The notes under the pieces: generated by a model
Database searches by the model: none
Told to the model about the DNA's origin: nothing
Seen by the model: the letters and a program-made list of their open reading frames with translations, nothing else
Origin: Skeletonema tropicum
Lineage: Eukaryota > Bacillariophyta > Thalassiosirophyceae > Thalassiosirales > Thalassiosiraceae
Direction of reading: 5' to 3'
Assembly: GCA_037178625.1 (NCBI GenBank)
Contig: JAWZXG010000038.1
Coordinates: 1 to 64,000, forward strand
DNA: 64,000 nucleotides
Translations under genes and position numbers: made by a program
Shown here: one piece after another, positions 20,850 to 31,163 of the stretch
Layout of the letters: each line of letters opens with the position of its first letter
Position numbering within the stretch: the stretch's first letter is position 1

Positions 20850-22948
20850 ATGACTCGTATCATCATAACAGCCCTTCTTGCCATCTCGGTCTGCAGCGGC
20901 GACGAAACCAGCAACACACGAGATTTGCATGAGCACGACCGCTCACTCGCATCTAAAACATACTGCCCTCCTGAAAAGTCGGGAAGAGTGCCCACCGAAA
21001 ATTGCAAAGGCTACGTTGAGTGCATTAAGGGAGTTCAAAGCAACAATTTATTCCCCTGCCCTCCAGGCACCATCTTTGACGTTGCTGCTGATACCTGCAA
21101 CTGGCCAGATGCAGTATCAGACTGCAGCCCATACATTGCTTACGCTGGCGGTCAAACTGGAGATGAAGAAGTAGATGAAAGTAGCGCGCACAATTACTGC
21201 CCAGCCGAGTATACCGGAAGGGCGCCGAGTTCCAGGTGCTCTGGTTATGTCAACTGTGCCTATGGGGAACAAATGTCCTTCGCACAGTGCCAAGAAAAAA
21301 CAACATTTGATAGTGAAACACAAATGTGCAAAGCTGGTATGACAGAGTGCAAGCTGCTCGTGGAGTTAATGGAAGGAATGAGTGATGAGTTGATTCCAAT
21401 GGACGGTAAACTTGAAGATTCGGATAGAGTCGTCTTTCCTCGGGATTGCTCAGGAAAATTTACGGGTAAAGCTGCCATTAATGACTGCGCAGGTTACATT
21501 GATTGTAGAGAAGGAGTAGAAATTGCTCGGTACAATTGCACCCAAGGATTATTATTTGACAGAATACTTGGGCTATGTAATTGGAGAAGTTCCGTGATTT
21601 GTGAATCATCGTCTCCCTCATTCAAGCCAACACCCTCACCATCGACGGCTTCACCGACTCCATGGGACCCAAACAACGTTTATTATCCCAATTGGTCTGA
21701 AGGTGTATGCGTAAATGATGGGTTGCAACCAGAGGGCGTTGACGAGGACTATTTATTTTCTGACGTTGACGTATGCTGTGAGAAACATTTCCCAATGAAT
21801 CCAGAATGTACAAGGTTGACACCTCCACCGACATTTGGTCCTACTACTCTCGACATGGCCCCGAAGATTTGGTACCCTGACTATAAGAACAAGCTCTGCA
21901 AGAGAGATGGGAACCACGGTCCTTATGAACAAAACTTCTTCAGCTCCTATGAAAGATGCTGCAAATTTGACTTTATGGATGAGGCCAAATGCATGGAAAA
22001 CAAGCCTCCAATGTATTATGCGAATTATGATACGAACACATGTACCAAAGACGGGACTCCTTCTGCTTATGAAGACAAATTTTTCGCGACTCATCAAGAA
22101 TGTTGTCAATACGATTGGATTCACACTGAAACTTGTACTTCGGCAGGGAATGTGTTAGTGCAGAATAGTGCTCCCGCTGTCGTCGAAGTCGAAGTTGAAG
22201 TGAAATACTACCCAGATCTGTAAGTAGTGTGCTGCCATCTTTGTTTGATTGAGTAGAGAATCGCGCTAATACGTTGTGAATTGTGACTGAATTTACGTCT
22301 ACCCATACGATGACAGTACAAACAGTAAGTGCAAATGTGATGGGAAACAGAGGAATACAGATGCGATATTCGCCAGTTACATCGAGTGTTGCGAATATCC
22401 ATGGCTCAACAGAAATGAATGTATGAAGTTCGCTGATGAATGCACTGCTCAAAATGTGTTAGTGCAGAACAGTGCTCCCGCTGTCGTCGAAGTTGAAGTG
22501 AAATACTACCCAGATCTGTAAGTAGTGTGCTGTCATCTTTTTTTGATTGAGTAGAGAATCGCGCTAATACGTTGTGAATTTTGACTGAATTTACGTCTAC
22601 CCATACGATGACAGTACAAACAGTAAGTGCAAATGTGATGGGAAACAGAGGAATACAGATGCGATATTCGCCAGTTACATCGAGTGTTGCGAATATCCAT
22701 GGCTCAACAGAAATGAATGTATGAAGTTCGCTGATGAATGCACTGCTCAAACTGATCCTGCTCCCTCGCAAACTATCTCGAGTACTGGCTTTTGGTATCC
22801 TGACCCATTATCAAATCGATGCAAGAATGACGGAAACAATCCAGATGGAGTGCTTGTGTTTACATCATACCAAGTTTGTTGTTTTAGAAGCATGCCTAGT
22901 ATTTCAAAACAGTGTGAGAGTAACAGTAGAACTTCCATGACCACTTAG
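20850..22948 (+). CDS. Secreted chitin-binding protein: three CBM14 domains and several Cys-rich 'YYPD…CC' modules
   Basis: The model join(20850..22219,22317..22517,22615..22948) gives 634 residues. A signal peptide (MTRIIITALLAISVCSG) is followed by three peritrophin-A/CBM14 modules near residues 40-92, 113-163 and 195-250. Each has the six-Cys plan with CxGYVxC and FDxxxxxCxW (third: GYIDCREG…FDRILGLCNW). A Pro/Ser/Thr linker follows. Then come six to seven modules of the form W/Y-YPD…CxxDG…F-S-Y…CCxxxF…C, known from diatom extracellular proteins. Exon 2 (67 codons) and its flanking intron are a recent tandem copy, and both introns are phase 2, so duplication kept the frame. The likely role is binding chitin in the cell wall, fibres or girdle bands (inferred). 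Confidence 0.85.
22149..22750 (+). repeat. Tandem duplication of an exon-intron unit (about 300 bp, two copies)
   Basis: Copies start at 22149 and 22453 and are nearly identical through exon and intron. The visible differences are a 6-bp indel in the GTCGAA/GTTGAA run and a few substitutions within the intron. Donor sites are 298 bp apart. Near identity of intronic sequence shows the event is young. Confidence 0.9.
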
Positions 22949-23979
22949 TGGGATCTAGGTGATGCAAGAGCTACCGTGAGGAGAATGGGTGGAAAAGTTT
23001 AGATGATTAATGTAGTACCTATGTAGATTGTAAGATAGCACTTTGGTTGACACAACATACATTAAAACCAACAAATTTTAGTTGAGGAGGGCCGGCGAAT
23101 AGCCAACTAACATGCACCCCGATGTGGGATTGTGTTGGTTGGGGGGGGGGGGGTGGACGGATCGTAGCGGCTAGTGAAATGCTTCGACCATCCGTGGAGG
23201 CATGTAATGCAAGCATTAGTGATGCTCCGGTATTACAAAAAGTAGTCTGACGGTGTCGCACAATGTGCGACAATAACCGGGCAGGGTTATTAGAACAGTT
23301 ACTACACAAGATCAAAGCCAATAGGCGAAGAGAGATGATTGCATGTCTGCGCGAGAAATTGATGGCTGGAGGGAGTGGTGCAGGTTTGACCAAAAGTCCA
23401 GATATCGCTGTGGAAAAGGGAGAAATATTGACGGGTTTCTTAGTGTCCGGGATTCTCGTGTCCGGATTTCTGAGCGGGCAAATACTGTGGACGGGCAACT
23501 TCTGTAGACACGCTGTACTTTTTAGCGCGATGATCTTCCAGCCACATCACCAGCACACATCATGGCAACATATATACACTCTTTCCCTCTCGAGATAAGT
23601 ATTCAGGGTGTAATACGACTGAGTCTGCACAGGTCTGCAGCACAACTGCAGCAATTAGCATTTTTATGAGCAGAGTTGAAATATTTGTATACTCGCGTGG
23701 AAGATACAAAATGTGTCAAGCTTTGCTGAAGACTACATAAAAATGTTGTATGTACTTCAATCCTTTCAAGATCAAAGGTTCAAGAAGCTATGTATCTACC
23801 TACTTTGTCATACAATGCGACAGCTAATGTACTTCATAACTGAAACGCAAGTTTTTTTTTTCGATTTCTACACCTAGAAAAATATATACTACTCACATTT
23901 ATCGTAATGTACAACATGCAAGCTATATGCAATGAAATAGAAGTTCAAGTGATTGATCCTCACCTAACTTTCCAACTAC
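22949..23979. other. Intergenic region
   Basis: About 1.0 kb. It holds a G homopolymer of about 12 (near 23141), a perfect hairpin TGTCGCACA/TGTGCGACA at 23254-23272, and a 111-codon frame (23263-23598) with no recognisable family that I do not call. The right part, toward 23979, is AT-rich and should hold the 3' UTR of the CAP-G2 gene. Confidence 0.45.
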
Positions 23980-26900
23980 TCAAGCAACACTAGCTTCAAC
24001 TTCAAGTTGGGAAAGAAGTTGAGAAGTTTCTGCAGCTTCTACTTGTTCAAGAATGATTGGGGGCTCTTCTTCCACCTCTATGTCATTTTCGGATTCTCCA
24101 TCAGTAACGACTTCCCCGGACAATTCGCTCACAACTGCTGCCAAAGCATCACTCATGGGTGAAATAGCTCTGATTTCTTTCACCAAGCTCTCTCTTATGG
24201 AAGAGACCTTTGGCTCATTCAACAGGCATTTGGCAAGCAACAAACTGCTACGCTTGTTATTCAAGATACTCAGAAGAACTTCCTTCATCCCAGGTCCAAC
24301 CATATCAAGGAATGACGCACTGTCATTGTCTCCAGTTTGAACGATGATAGAACGTACGACGTAAATAATTGTTGCAAGTGCTTGGGTCGCAATTTGTTCA
24401 TCCCTCAGTGAAGTGATGATGGATAATGAATCCATAATGATCTCTTTCTCATTTGTGCCTGGGGCTACATCCTTCAAATGCAAAAGTATTTCCTTGAAAA
24501 CAGTGGTATCTCCATCATCTTTAAGAGATCTAATTGCAACGTGGAAAAGAGAACCCAATAACGACTCCCTGGTTTTGATATTGTCTGTAGCACCGAGCAC
24601 TTGGCACCACTTGGAAAAATGAATGAGTAGTAATGATTCACCACCACTGATTGACAGCCACTCTGCAAACGTTGACAAGACAGAGCTTGCTGAAGCGATT
24701 AAAACTGCGCTGATAGAAGAGGTATGCTTCGACGTCTCCGGCAACGTATTTAAAGTAGCCTGGTCAGAGGAAAGAAATGATACATCACTCTCTCTTGCAG
24801 ACCTCCGATTGCTCTTGCGTCTAGGTAGATCGTCGCAGCTCATCGGGGAGCCAATACCAGATATGGCTGATATGTCAAGCTTGCTGAGCCAGTTTTCTTC
24901 TTCAGCTGCTACTGATTTCATCATTGATGGAATAATGTTATCTGTGACCCACGCCAGGAGGTCCTTGGCTTCTTGTGACAGTCTCATAGGCACTTCACCT
25001 TTGATTGCTTCTTGGTGAATAAGGAGCCTTCCATAGCACTCAATTGCGTTGCCAATGTGCTTGATCTTAGCGATGCTAACTTCACTCGAGTGTGATTTGA
25101 CGATTGTCTCTGCAGCAGCTCTTGCACTTTGGAGGGCTGTAGAAATAGCAGTCAAAGAAGCATCCGACTTGATAATAGAATCTCTGGCAGAAAGAGAAGC
25201 AGGGTACGATCCTTTCAGTATGTTACCAAGGATGCCTAAAGACGTTTCAATATCAAGTTGAGGCAGCTCATCTTTAGTAGCTGCCTTCTTCCCACGCTGC
25301 TTCCGTTTCTTTGTTTGTCTTGGCTTTCCGTCTGGATTTTCAGGCGAGAAGTAGTTCAGAATGGAACTCGAAAGACACTGCGCAACGTCCTCAGTCATAC
25401 CCCACTGACACAAGAGAGCCATGTTGGGACTGAAATTCACTCGTGTACGTTTTTCGGGCGGCATGTCTGTTGCCTTCGAAAGTTCACCAATGACATGTGC
25501 TCGTAGTCCGTCAATCTCGGTCTCTTTCATCTTTCCAGCGCAGTTCAAAATAGCAACGCACGCACGAGAACACTCGGCCATCTTAGAATCTTCCAAGTCT
25601 TCCACCGTCTTGGACTCAAAGTGTGAATAGACTTCAGTCAGAACGTTACCAGAAAACACTTCCATTAGAATATCTGCTGCAGACTCATTTTGTTCATGTT
25701 GAAGATCTGCCTCAATGGAGCCCCAGAGAATTGATATGCTTTCGGCAATCGTTGCCATGAGTGCTGTGTTGGGCGGTACCTTAGCGCTATCAATTTCATC
25801 GTCAGCCATTACAATGGACAAGTTGCTAATGTCTTCACAATTCATTTTCTTGTCTTGAACAATCAGCATGCAGAGACATCTCATGAGCGCAGCGATCAAT
25901 TTCGAGATTGAGTTCACACCTAGTTGAGTTCCTGCGTTGCGATAAAACGTGACCGCGGCATCTGGATTATCCGTGAGAAGCCGGAGAGTCCTGTTAATAA
26001 TGTCGCTCATGGTTTTGTTTTTGCCAACTGGGAAGAAGGAATTACTCAGCAATTCAGAAAGTCCAATGGCAACTGGACCTGTGGGATTGTTGCGACCTCT
26101 TCCTTCATCGGCCAAACGACCGAGTAAGTTTTGAGGATCGACAATGTGATAATATTTCATTCCACGAATTTTCTTTACAAACAGCAACATTTCAACAACT
26201 GCAAGACGGACTTTCTCTGACTTATCGTGGATGAGATTACCAAGTGATGGAAGCAGTGATCGCAGAACAGCGTGTGTTTTATCTTCTTCCAATAGAGTTG
26301 TAACAGTCTTTATTGCCGTGGCCCTTACGGCTGTTGATGTGACGTCAGATGCGTGCTTGGCAATGATATCTAGAAAGATCGGACATGCAAACATGATTGA
26401 GCCATATACATGCAGATGGAAGGAAAGGATAAAGCATTGTCTCATACATATAAGGGAACAACTTACGATTCAGTAGTTTTCGAATATCATTGGCCGGAAT
26501 GGCAACCCAAAACTGAGATAAAATCTTGCCTGTCGCATTCGATCCAGCCACGCGAACAGCAGCAACTTCATCTGACATCAGAGATACCAGTGCCTCCACA
26601 CTCTTTTGAACACACGCCTCAGTCCATTCTCGCCCAGCATTGGGATCACGCAATGGGAATGTATCTATCAATACTACTGCAGCCTGTAGCCTAACACGTG
26701 AATTTGTGGCTGCCAAAGATCTCCACAGCAATGGACCGTAACATCGATGCAACATGCTTTCTACATCTGGAGACTTTTTATTCAAGTAGAACTTGTCCAA
26801 AACAATTCGAATTGAGCTTGCAATCTTGGGATTCGCCGCATGTATCTGATAGTACATCATATCTTGTAGCGCATTCTCTTCAATAGAGGTTTGAATCTCT

Positions 26901-27994
26901 CCCAACTGATCCTCTTCATCCTCATCTTCGTTCTTCTTGTCTACCGATTGTTTCCACGCATTGTAATAAATTTCTCCATAGGCATTCAAAATACTCTTTT
27001 TGGCTTCAAACAACTGAACTTTAATTGCCTTGTGCAAATCCACCACCAATAATGCATCAACATGAAACAAATGCGTAATAAATTTCTTTCCCTCCGTCGA
27101 TTGGAGGAATAATGGATTTGTCACAGTCCGCAACAAATGATTCTTCAATGTAGTAATGGAATCACACTCAAAGTCCAACAAGTCAATAGCATCACGGATG
27201 GAACATAATCGCTTCACATCATTCTTTTGTGCCGTATCTTCCAAACTTTTCACCAACAATAGTGGAATGAGCTGTGTCACGAACAACTCTTTATCTTCAA
27301 AATTTCCATGCCACCAATTCTCACACATGGAAAAGATGGCCGATTGGGTGACCATACCCTCCTTACCACAATTTTGTAGTGGAAAGAGTAAATCATGTAG
27401 CATTTCGGCTACTTCAAATGCCTCATCAATGATTTCGACTCTCTTTGAGTTGTTATTAGTAGTAGTAGCAGTAGCACCACCTTTTCTCTGCCTCCTCAAC
27501 AGTCCATCCAAATACGCATCGACCAAAAACGCACAAATTCGTAAATATACCACTGCCAACGATGAAGCCGCATTCGCATCCACAATAATGTCACCATTGT
27601 CATCTCGATCGGGAGTGTAACTTTCTTCATCGACCACCTTGCGCAAGAGAGGTGTGAGGCCGGAGAAGAGACGGCGGGCACGTGTTTTGTTGAATTTGGG
27701 TGATTTGACAATGTTGCAGAGGATGTCGCGGCGTTGTCGTGTGGTTAGTTTGGTAGTGGTGGTGGCATCGTTGTTGTTGTTATTGTTGGAGTGATAGAAA
27801 AAGTTGACGAGAGGTCTGCAGGAGATGACACTTTCTTCGACTGCCGCAAAGAGATCGGTGTGGTCGAGAGATACTACAGCGGCAGCGGTATTATCATCGT
27901 CGTCGTCTATTTCTCTTTCGGCGAATGAAATATCGGCATCGCCGTCGGCTGGTGGTGCCTCCATGGTAATGTCGTCCTCTTGTTTGGTCGGCAT
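23980..27994 (-). CDS. NCAPG2: Condensin-2 complex subunit G2 (CAP-G2), HEAT-repeat protein
   Basis: The model complement(join(23980..26369,26467..27994)) gives 1305 residues. The 97-bp intron has a GTAAGT donor and a CTAG acceptor. The start is ATG 27994, because the longer frame begins at a non-ATG codon. The protein is a long alpha-solenoid with HEAT-like segments, for example VRLQAAVVLIDTFPLRDPNA, VRVAGSNATGKILSQFW and VRATAIKTVTTLLEEDKTH. Helices of this type in the middle correspond to the condensin-II non-SMC region. The segment around 'RLQAAVVLIDTFPLRDP' with the following WTEACVQKSVEALVSLMSDE fits the CAP-G2 core closely. Acidic N- and C-termini and a Lys-rich insert (KRKQRGKKAA) are present. 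It would bind the kleisin CAP-H2, encoded 3 kb away. Family assignment rests on recognition of the pattern; other HEAT proteins are the alternative. Confidence 0.75.
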
Positions 27995-28192
27995 GGTGGT
28001 TTGGTGCGGGGTGCGGCCAAAAAAAAGCCAAAAGTCCCCAAAACCCCCCAAAAGCTAAAAAAAAAGAAACTGCCATTTTCTAGATGAAGATTAGAGATTC
28101 TACGTCGGAACTGATACAAATCCACCTCCATTGCAATCATCACGGCGCGCGGCGTTCGATAAAACAGTTGTAGGTACAACATAACACCCACC
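27995..28192. promoter_or_regulatory. Short bidirectional promoter region (CAP-G2 / RNase HII)
   Basis: Only 198 bp separate two divergent start codons, so the promoters and 5' UTRs of both genes must share this stretch. It contains C- and A-rich runs next to the CAP-G2 start. No defined element recognised. Confidence 0.45.
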
Positions 28193-29371
28193 ATGATCCG
28201 CCGCCTCTACTACTTGGCGCTCCTACCTAAGCCGACAACCAGCAGCTTTGCTTTCCTCCCACATCATCGTTCCATAATGGCTGGACATCGCCGCAGTGCC
28301 AGGCTGCAAGGTCAGCCACCATCCACGTTGACTGCGCTACCTCAAAAACGAGATAGTAGCAGCAGCACAACTAATAATGATTACAGCTCCCTAAAGGTTG
28401 TGGAATTGAGAGACTTGCTCAAGAAGCGTGGGTTACCAGTTTCGGGTGTCAAAGCTGATCTTATTGAGAGGTTGAAAACGTCATCTTCTAGTGTTGTAGC
28501 TACTACCTCAACTTCCAACAACAAGCCAAAGCGCATCAAAAAAGACACCAAATCCAAACCAACCTCCAATAATAATTCACAAACACCGCCACAAGAATCT
28601 TATTGTCTACCAAGAACACGTGAACATCAACTCCAATCTCAATCATCATCTCTACAAGTAATTGGTGTAGACGAAGCAGGTCGTGGTCCACTAGCCGGAC
28701 CAGTAGTCGCAGCAGCTGCCATTGTGCCCATGGACATTGCAGGAATTATCGACTCTAAAAAGATTACCAAGGAAGACGAACGTGAACGGCTATACGAAGA
28801 GTTGATATCTAGTCCGAATATACGATATGCGGTGGCAGTGGTGAGTGCCAAGAGGATTGATGAGATTAATATATTGCAGGCGACGTTGGAGGGGATGAGG
28901 ATGGCTGTGGAGGGTGTTATGGGTGTTCGTACGATTGAGGAGAATGGGGATAATGTTGCTTCGGCTCGAAGAATGGAACATTCTTATATTGTGACTGGAG
29001 GAGTAGTAGATAATGATGATGTTGCAACTGCAACAGCAACAGCAACATCCTATCATGCTCTCATTGATGGCAACAAAATACCCAAAGAAATGCCCTGCAA
29101 CGCAGAATCCATGACCAAGGGTGATGGTCGAGAGTATTCCATCGGCGCGGCATCCATCCTTGCCAAGGTGACACGAGATCGACTCATGCACGAATATGAT
29201 CAACTTTATCCGGAGTACAATCTGAGTCAACACAAGGGATATCCGACTGCGGCGCATATGAGCGCTGTGAGTGAGTTTGGTGCGTCTCCGATTCATAGGC
29301 GGACGTTTGCTCCGTTGAAGCATTGGGAGTTTGATGAAAATGGCAAGATTGTTGGTGATAAGAAATCATAA
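28193..29371 (+). CDS. Ribonuclease HII with N-terminal SAP domain
   Basis: Single exon, 392 residues from ATG 28193. The N-terminus (MIRRLYYLALLPKPTTSSFAF) looks like an organelle presequence with an S-F/A-F motif. A second in-frame ATG (28277) would make a protein without it. A SAP DNA-binding domain lies near residues 63-98 (VVELRDLLKKRGLPVSGVK). The catalytic domain begins near 160 with GVDEAGRGPLAGPVVAA, which supplies the first Asp and Glu. It continues with DSKKITKEDERERLY, ALIDGNKIP (third acidic residue), SIGAASILAKVTRDRLM (fourth) and HKGYPTAAHM. A low-complexity insert (near residues 245-290, with an ATATATATS run) breaks the usual spacing. The family removes ribonucleotides from DNA and RNA-DNA hybrids, and the bacterial-type sequence suggests an organellar role. 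Confidence 0.87.
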   Translation: MIRRLYYLALLPKPTTSSFAFLPHHRSIMAGHRRSARLQGQPPSTLTALPQKRDSSSSTTNNDYSSLKVVELRDLLKKRGLPVSGVKADLIERLKTSSSSVVATTSTSNNKPKRIKKDTKSKPTSNNNSQTPPQESYCLPRTREHQLQSQSSSLQVIGVDEAGRGPLAGPVVAAAAIVPMDIAGIIDSKKITKEDERERLYEELISSPNIRYAVAVVSAKRIDEINILQATLEGMRMAVEGVMGVRTIEENGDNVASARRMEHSYIVTGGVVDNDDVATATATATSYHALIDGNKIPKEMPCNAESMTKGDGREYSIGAASILAKVTRDRLMHEYDQLYPEYNLSQHKGYPTAAHMSAVSEFGASPIHRRTFAPLKHWEFDENGKIVGDKKS

Positions 29372-29521
29372 TTAGTCTTTTGGTTACACTTTTATATAAT
29401 ATATACATTGTGTAGCGAGTCATTGAACTACATGGCACAAAGTACATTATATATTATCGTACAACTCACAGCGCCATGTCGATCAAAGAGAGAACAAACA
29501 TCATCATGATTCTGCGTATTG

Positions 29522-30793
29522 TTAGACGGGTTCTATGCAATCCGTACAGCAAGAGCATTCGACTTTTTGACAGTCTGCTATCAGCGTGTTTAACTTTCCA
29601 CCTTGTCCATTGGACTTGATGGTACATATCACAAATTTGAGATGGCATTTTACCTGTAAAGTTGTTATTTGATAGAGTAAAGACCGCTGTGTGAAGATTG
29701 TGTAGAAGAGAGATCAGTAATGTGAGCACAGATAAACATGATAAGTAAGTATCAGAATGATGAAGGATGACCATATCATGATGAAGGAGTAACTGTACAC
29801 TCACCAAGCTTCTTCTTGCCTCCCATTTCCTCGGGTATAATTCCTTCCATCATATTGTTGTCAATCTGAAAGAACGTCAGTGTTTGCAGCTGTCCAATCT
29901 TGGGACTTATTGTTCCAGTCAACTGGTTATTATTTAAATCAATTTGTTGAAGAGTCGTTGCATCATAAATCTCTTCCGGTATTTCACCACTAACCTGATT
30001 GTAATCCAAATCGAGAATGATTAGAGGCAGTTGACCAAGCTTGGATGGGATGCTTCCACTCAATTTTCCCTTTTCGAGAAGTAGGAACTGAAGATTGTAC
30101 AAGTGAGATAATTCATCGATGATAATTCCCTGTCACCCATTCTCTTCAAACTCAATCTGACTGATTGTACCCTTCTTTGAATCGTCGGCATCGTCATCGT
30201 GACAGGCAGTAGAGGCCCACTCACAAACAGACACAGGCGATAGCCACGGTTTTGTACCATAAACTCGTTTGTTTCCTATATTGTACTGTGTCGCTGATAA
30301 CGTGCACTTTCCATTAGCCTCGTCTATAGCCGACTGAGAGTTATAATCTGTGGGTGCACCACATTCATTCCAATTGCCGCCACCGGTAGCAAAGTAGAAA
30401 GATGCCATGATGTAACGTTGGACCCACTCTGGGCTGTTAGTGGCAAGAGACATGTGCTGTCATCATTCATGATCCAGTGGAGGGCACGCGCCTGTGGTGA
30501 TGTAGGGTCATCAAGTGTCTCTTTCGAAGTGATGCCGATAAGTTGATGAGGGATAGAAGTTGGTTGGTTCTCTGACTGTCCATTGTTGTCCACGGGTGCA
30601 TCATTGTTGTTGAAACTGAAGCTATAGCTATAGCTGTAGCTAGGCTGTAGCTGCCTCCAGAGCGCTTGAAAGATTTGCTAGCCTTTCCAGCCTTTGAGTA
30701 GCGAAGTAAGCGCTGTTCCGTAGCTGATACGGCGACAGCAGAGGAGGCAAGAGCCGCCGCTGCCATGGCCACCGAGTATTTCTTGACCACCAT
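29522..30793 (-). pseudogene. Decayed leucine-rich-repeat protein gene
   Basis: Reading from ATG 30793, a signal peptide (MVVKKYSVAMAAAALASSAV) starts a diatom-type LRR protein, but the frame breaks repeatedly. A shift occurs near 30635 in an AGCTAC-type microsatellite. Another occurs near 30455, between HWIMNDDS and the continuing frame TNSPEWVQRYIMASFYF. An in-frame TGA follows EFEENG near 30133. The frame then resumes with five LRRs (LSGSIPSKLGQ, VSGEIPEEIY, LTGTISPKIGQ) and an intron of GTGAGT type. A last LRR (NNFTGKMPSQICD) precedes a further shift to the normal C-terminus (LIADCQKVECSCCTDC). Three shifts and one stop make sequencing error an unlikely sole cause. Confidence 0.8.
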
Positions 30794-31163
30794 AACACAA
30801 ACCAACTTGCTAATGTTTCAACACGTGCTTACTGATGAAGAAGATGGAGTGAGGTATCGTGTGAGGTCGACTGAGATTTGCCAAGTGCACAAATCACGTT
30901 GCTGGTTGCTGGTGCGTGAGGTCAATCGCGACCAATTTGAATTTTGCAGTCATCTGCGATACATGCGTAGGAATAAGTACAGTTTTGAATTTGATTTACT
31001 GGGAGATCTTGCTTAGCGAGACGGGCGGATTGACCGTTTGCTTTTTTGTTGATAGTTGCCGCCTTTCACGGACCAAAAGTGCCGCAGTATATTATTGACA
31101 ATGGTGGACGCTGGCCTTCCTACCGACCGACCGACAGCTCATCCATAACACGACATCAAAAAC
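30794..31163. other. Intergenic region between LRR pseudogene and CAP-H2
   Basis: About 370 bp between divergent starts. It should contain the CAP-H2 promoter. No motif recognised. Confidence 0.45.

Noticed and set aside
23263..23598. 111-codon frame with ATG between the chitin-binding gene and CAP-G2
   Set aside because: No family, low complexity (TGFLVSGILVSGFLSG), and no splice or context support.
28790..29323. 177-codon minus-strand frame inside RNase HII
   Set aside because: Shadow of the nuclease; the poly-Cys and poly-Ile runs are antisense of the Ala/Thr and Asn/Asp runs.
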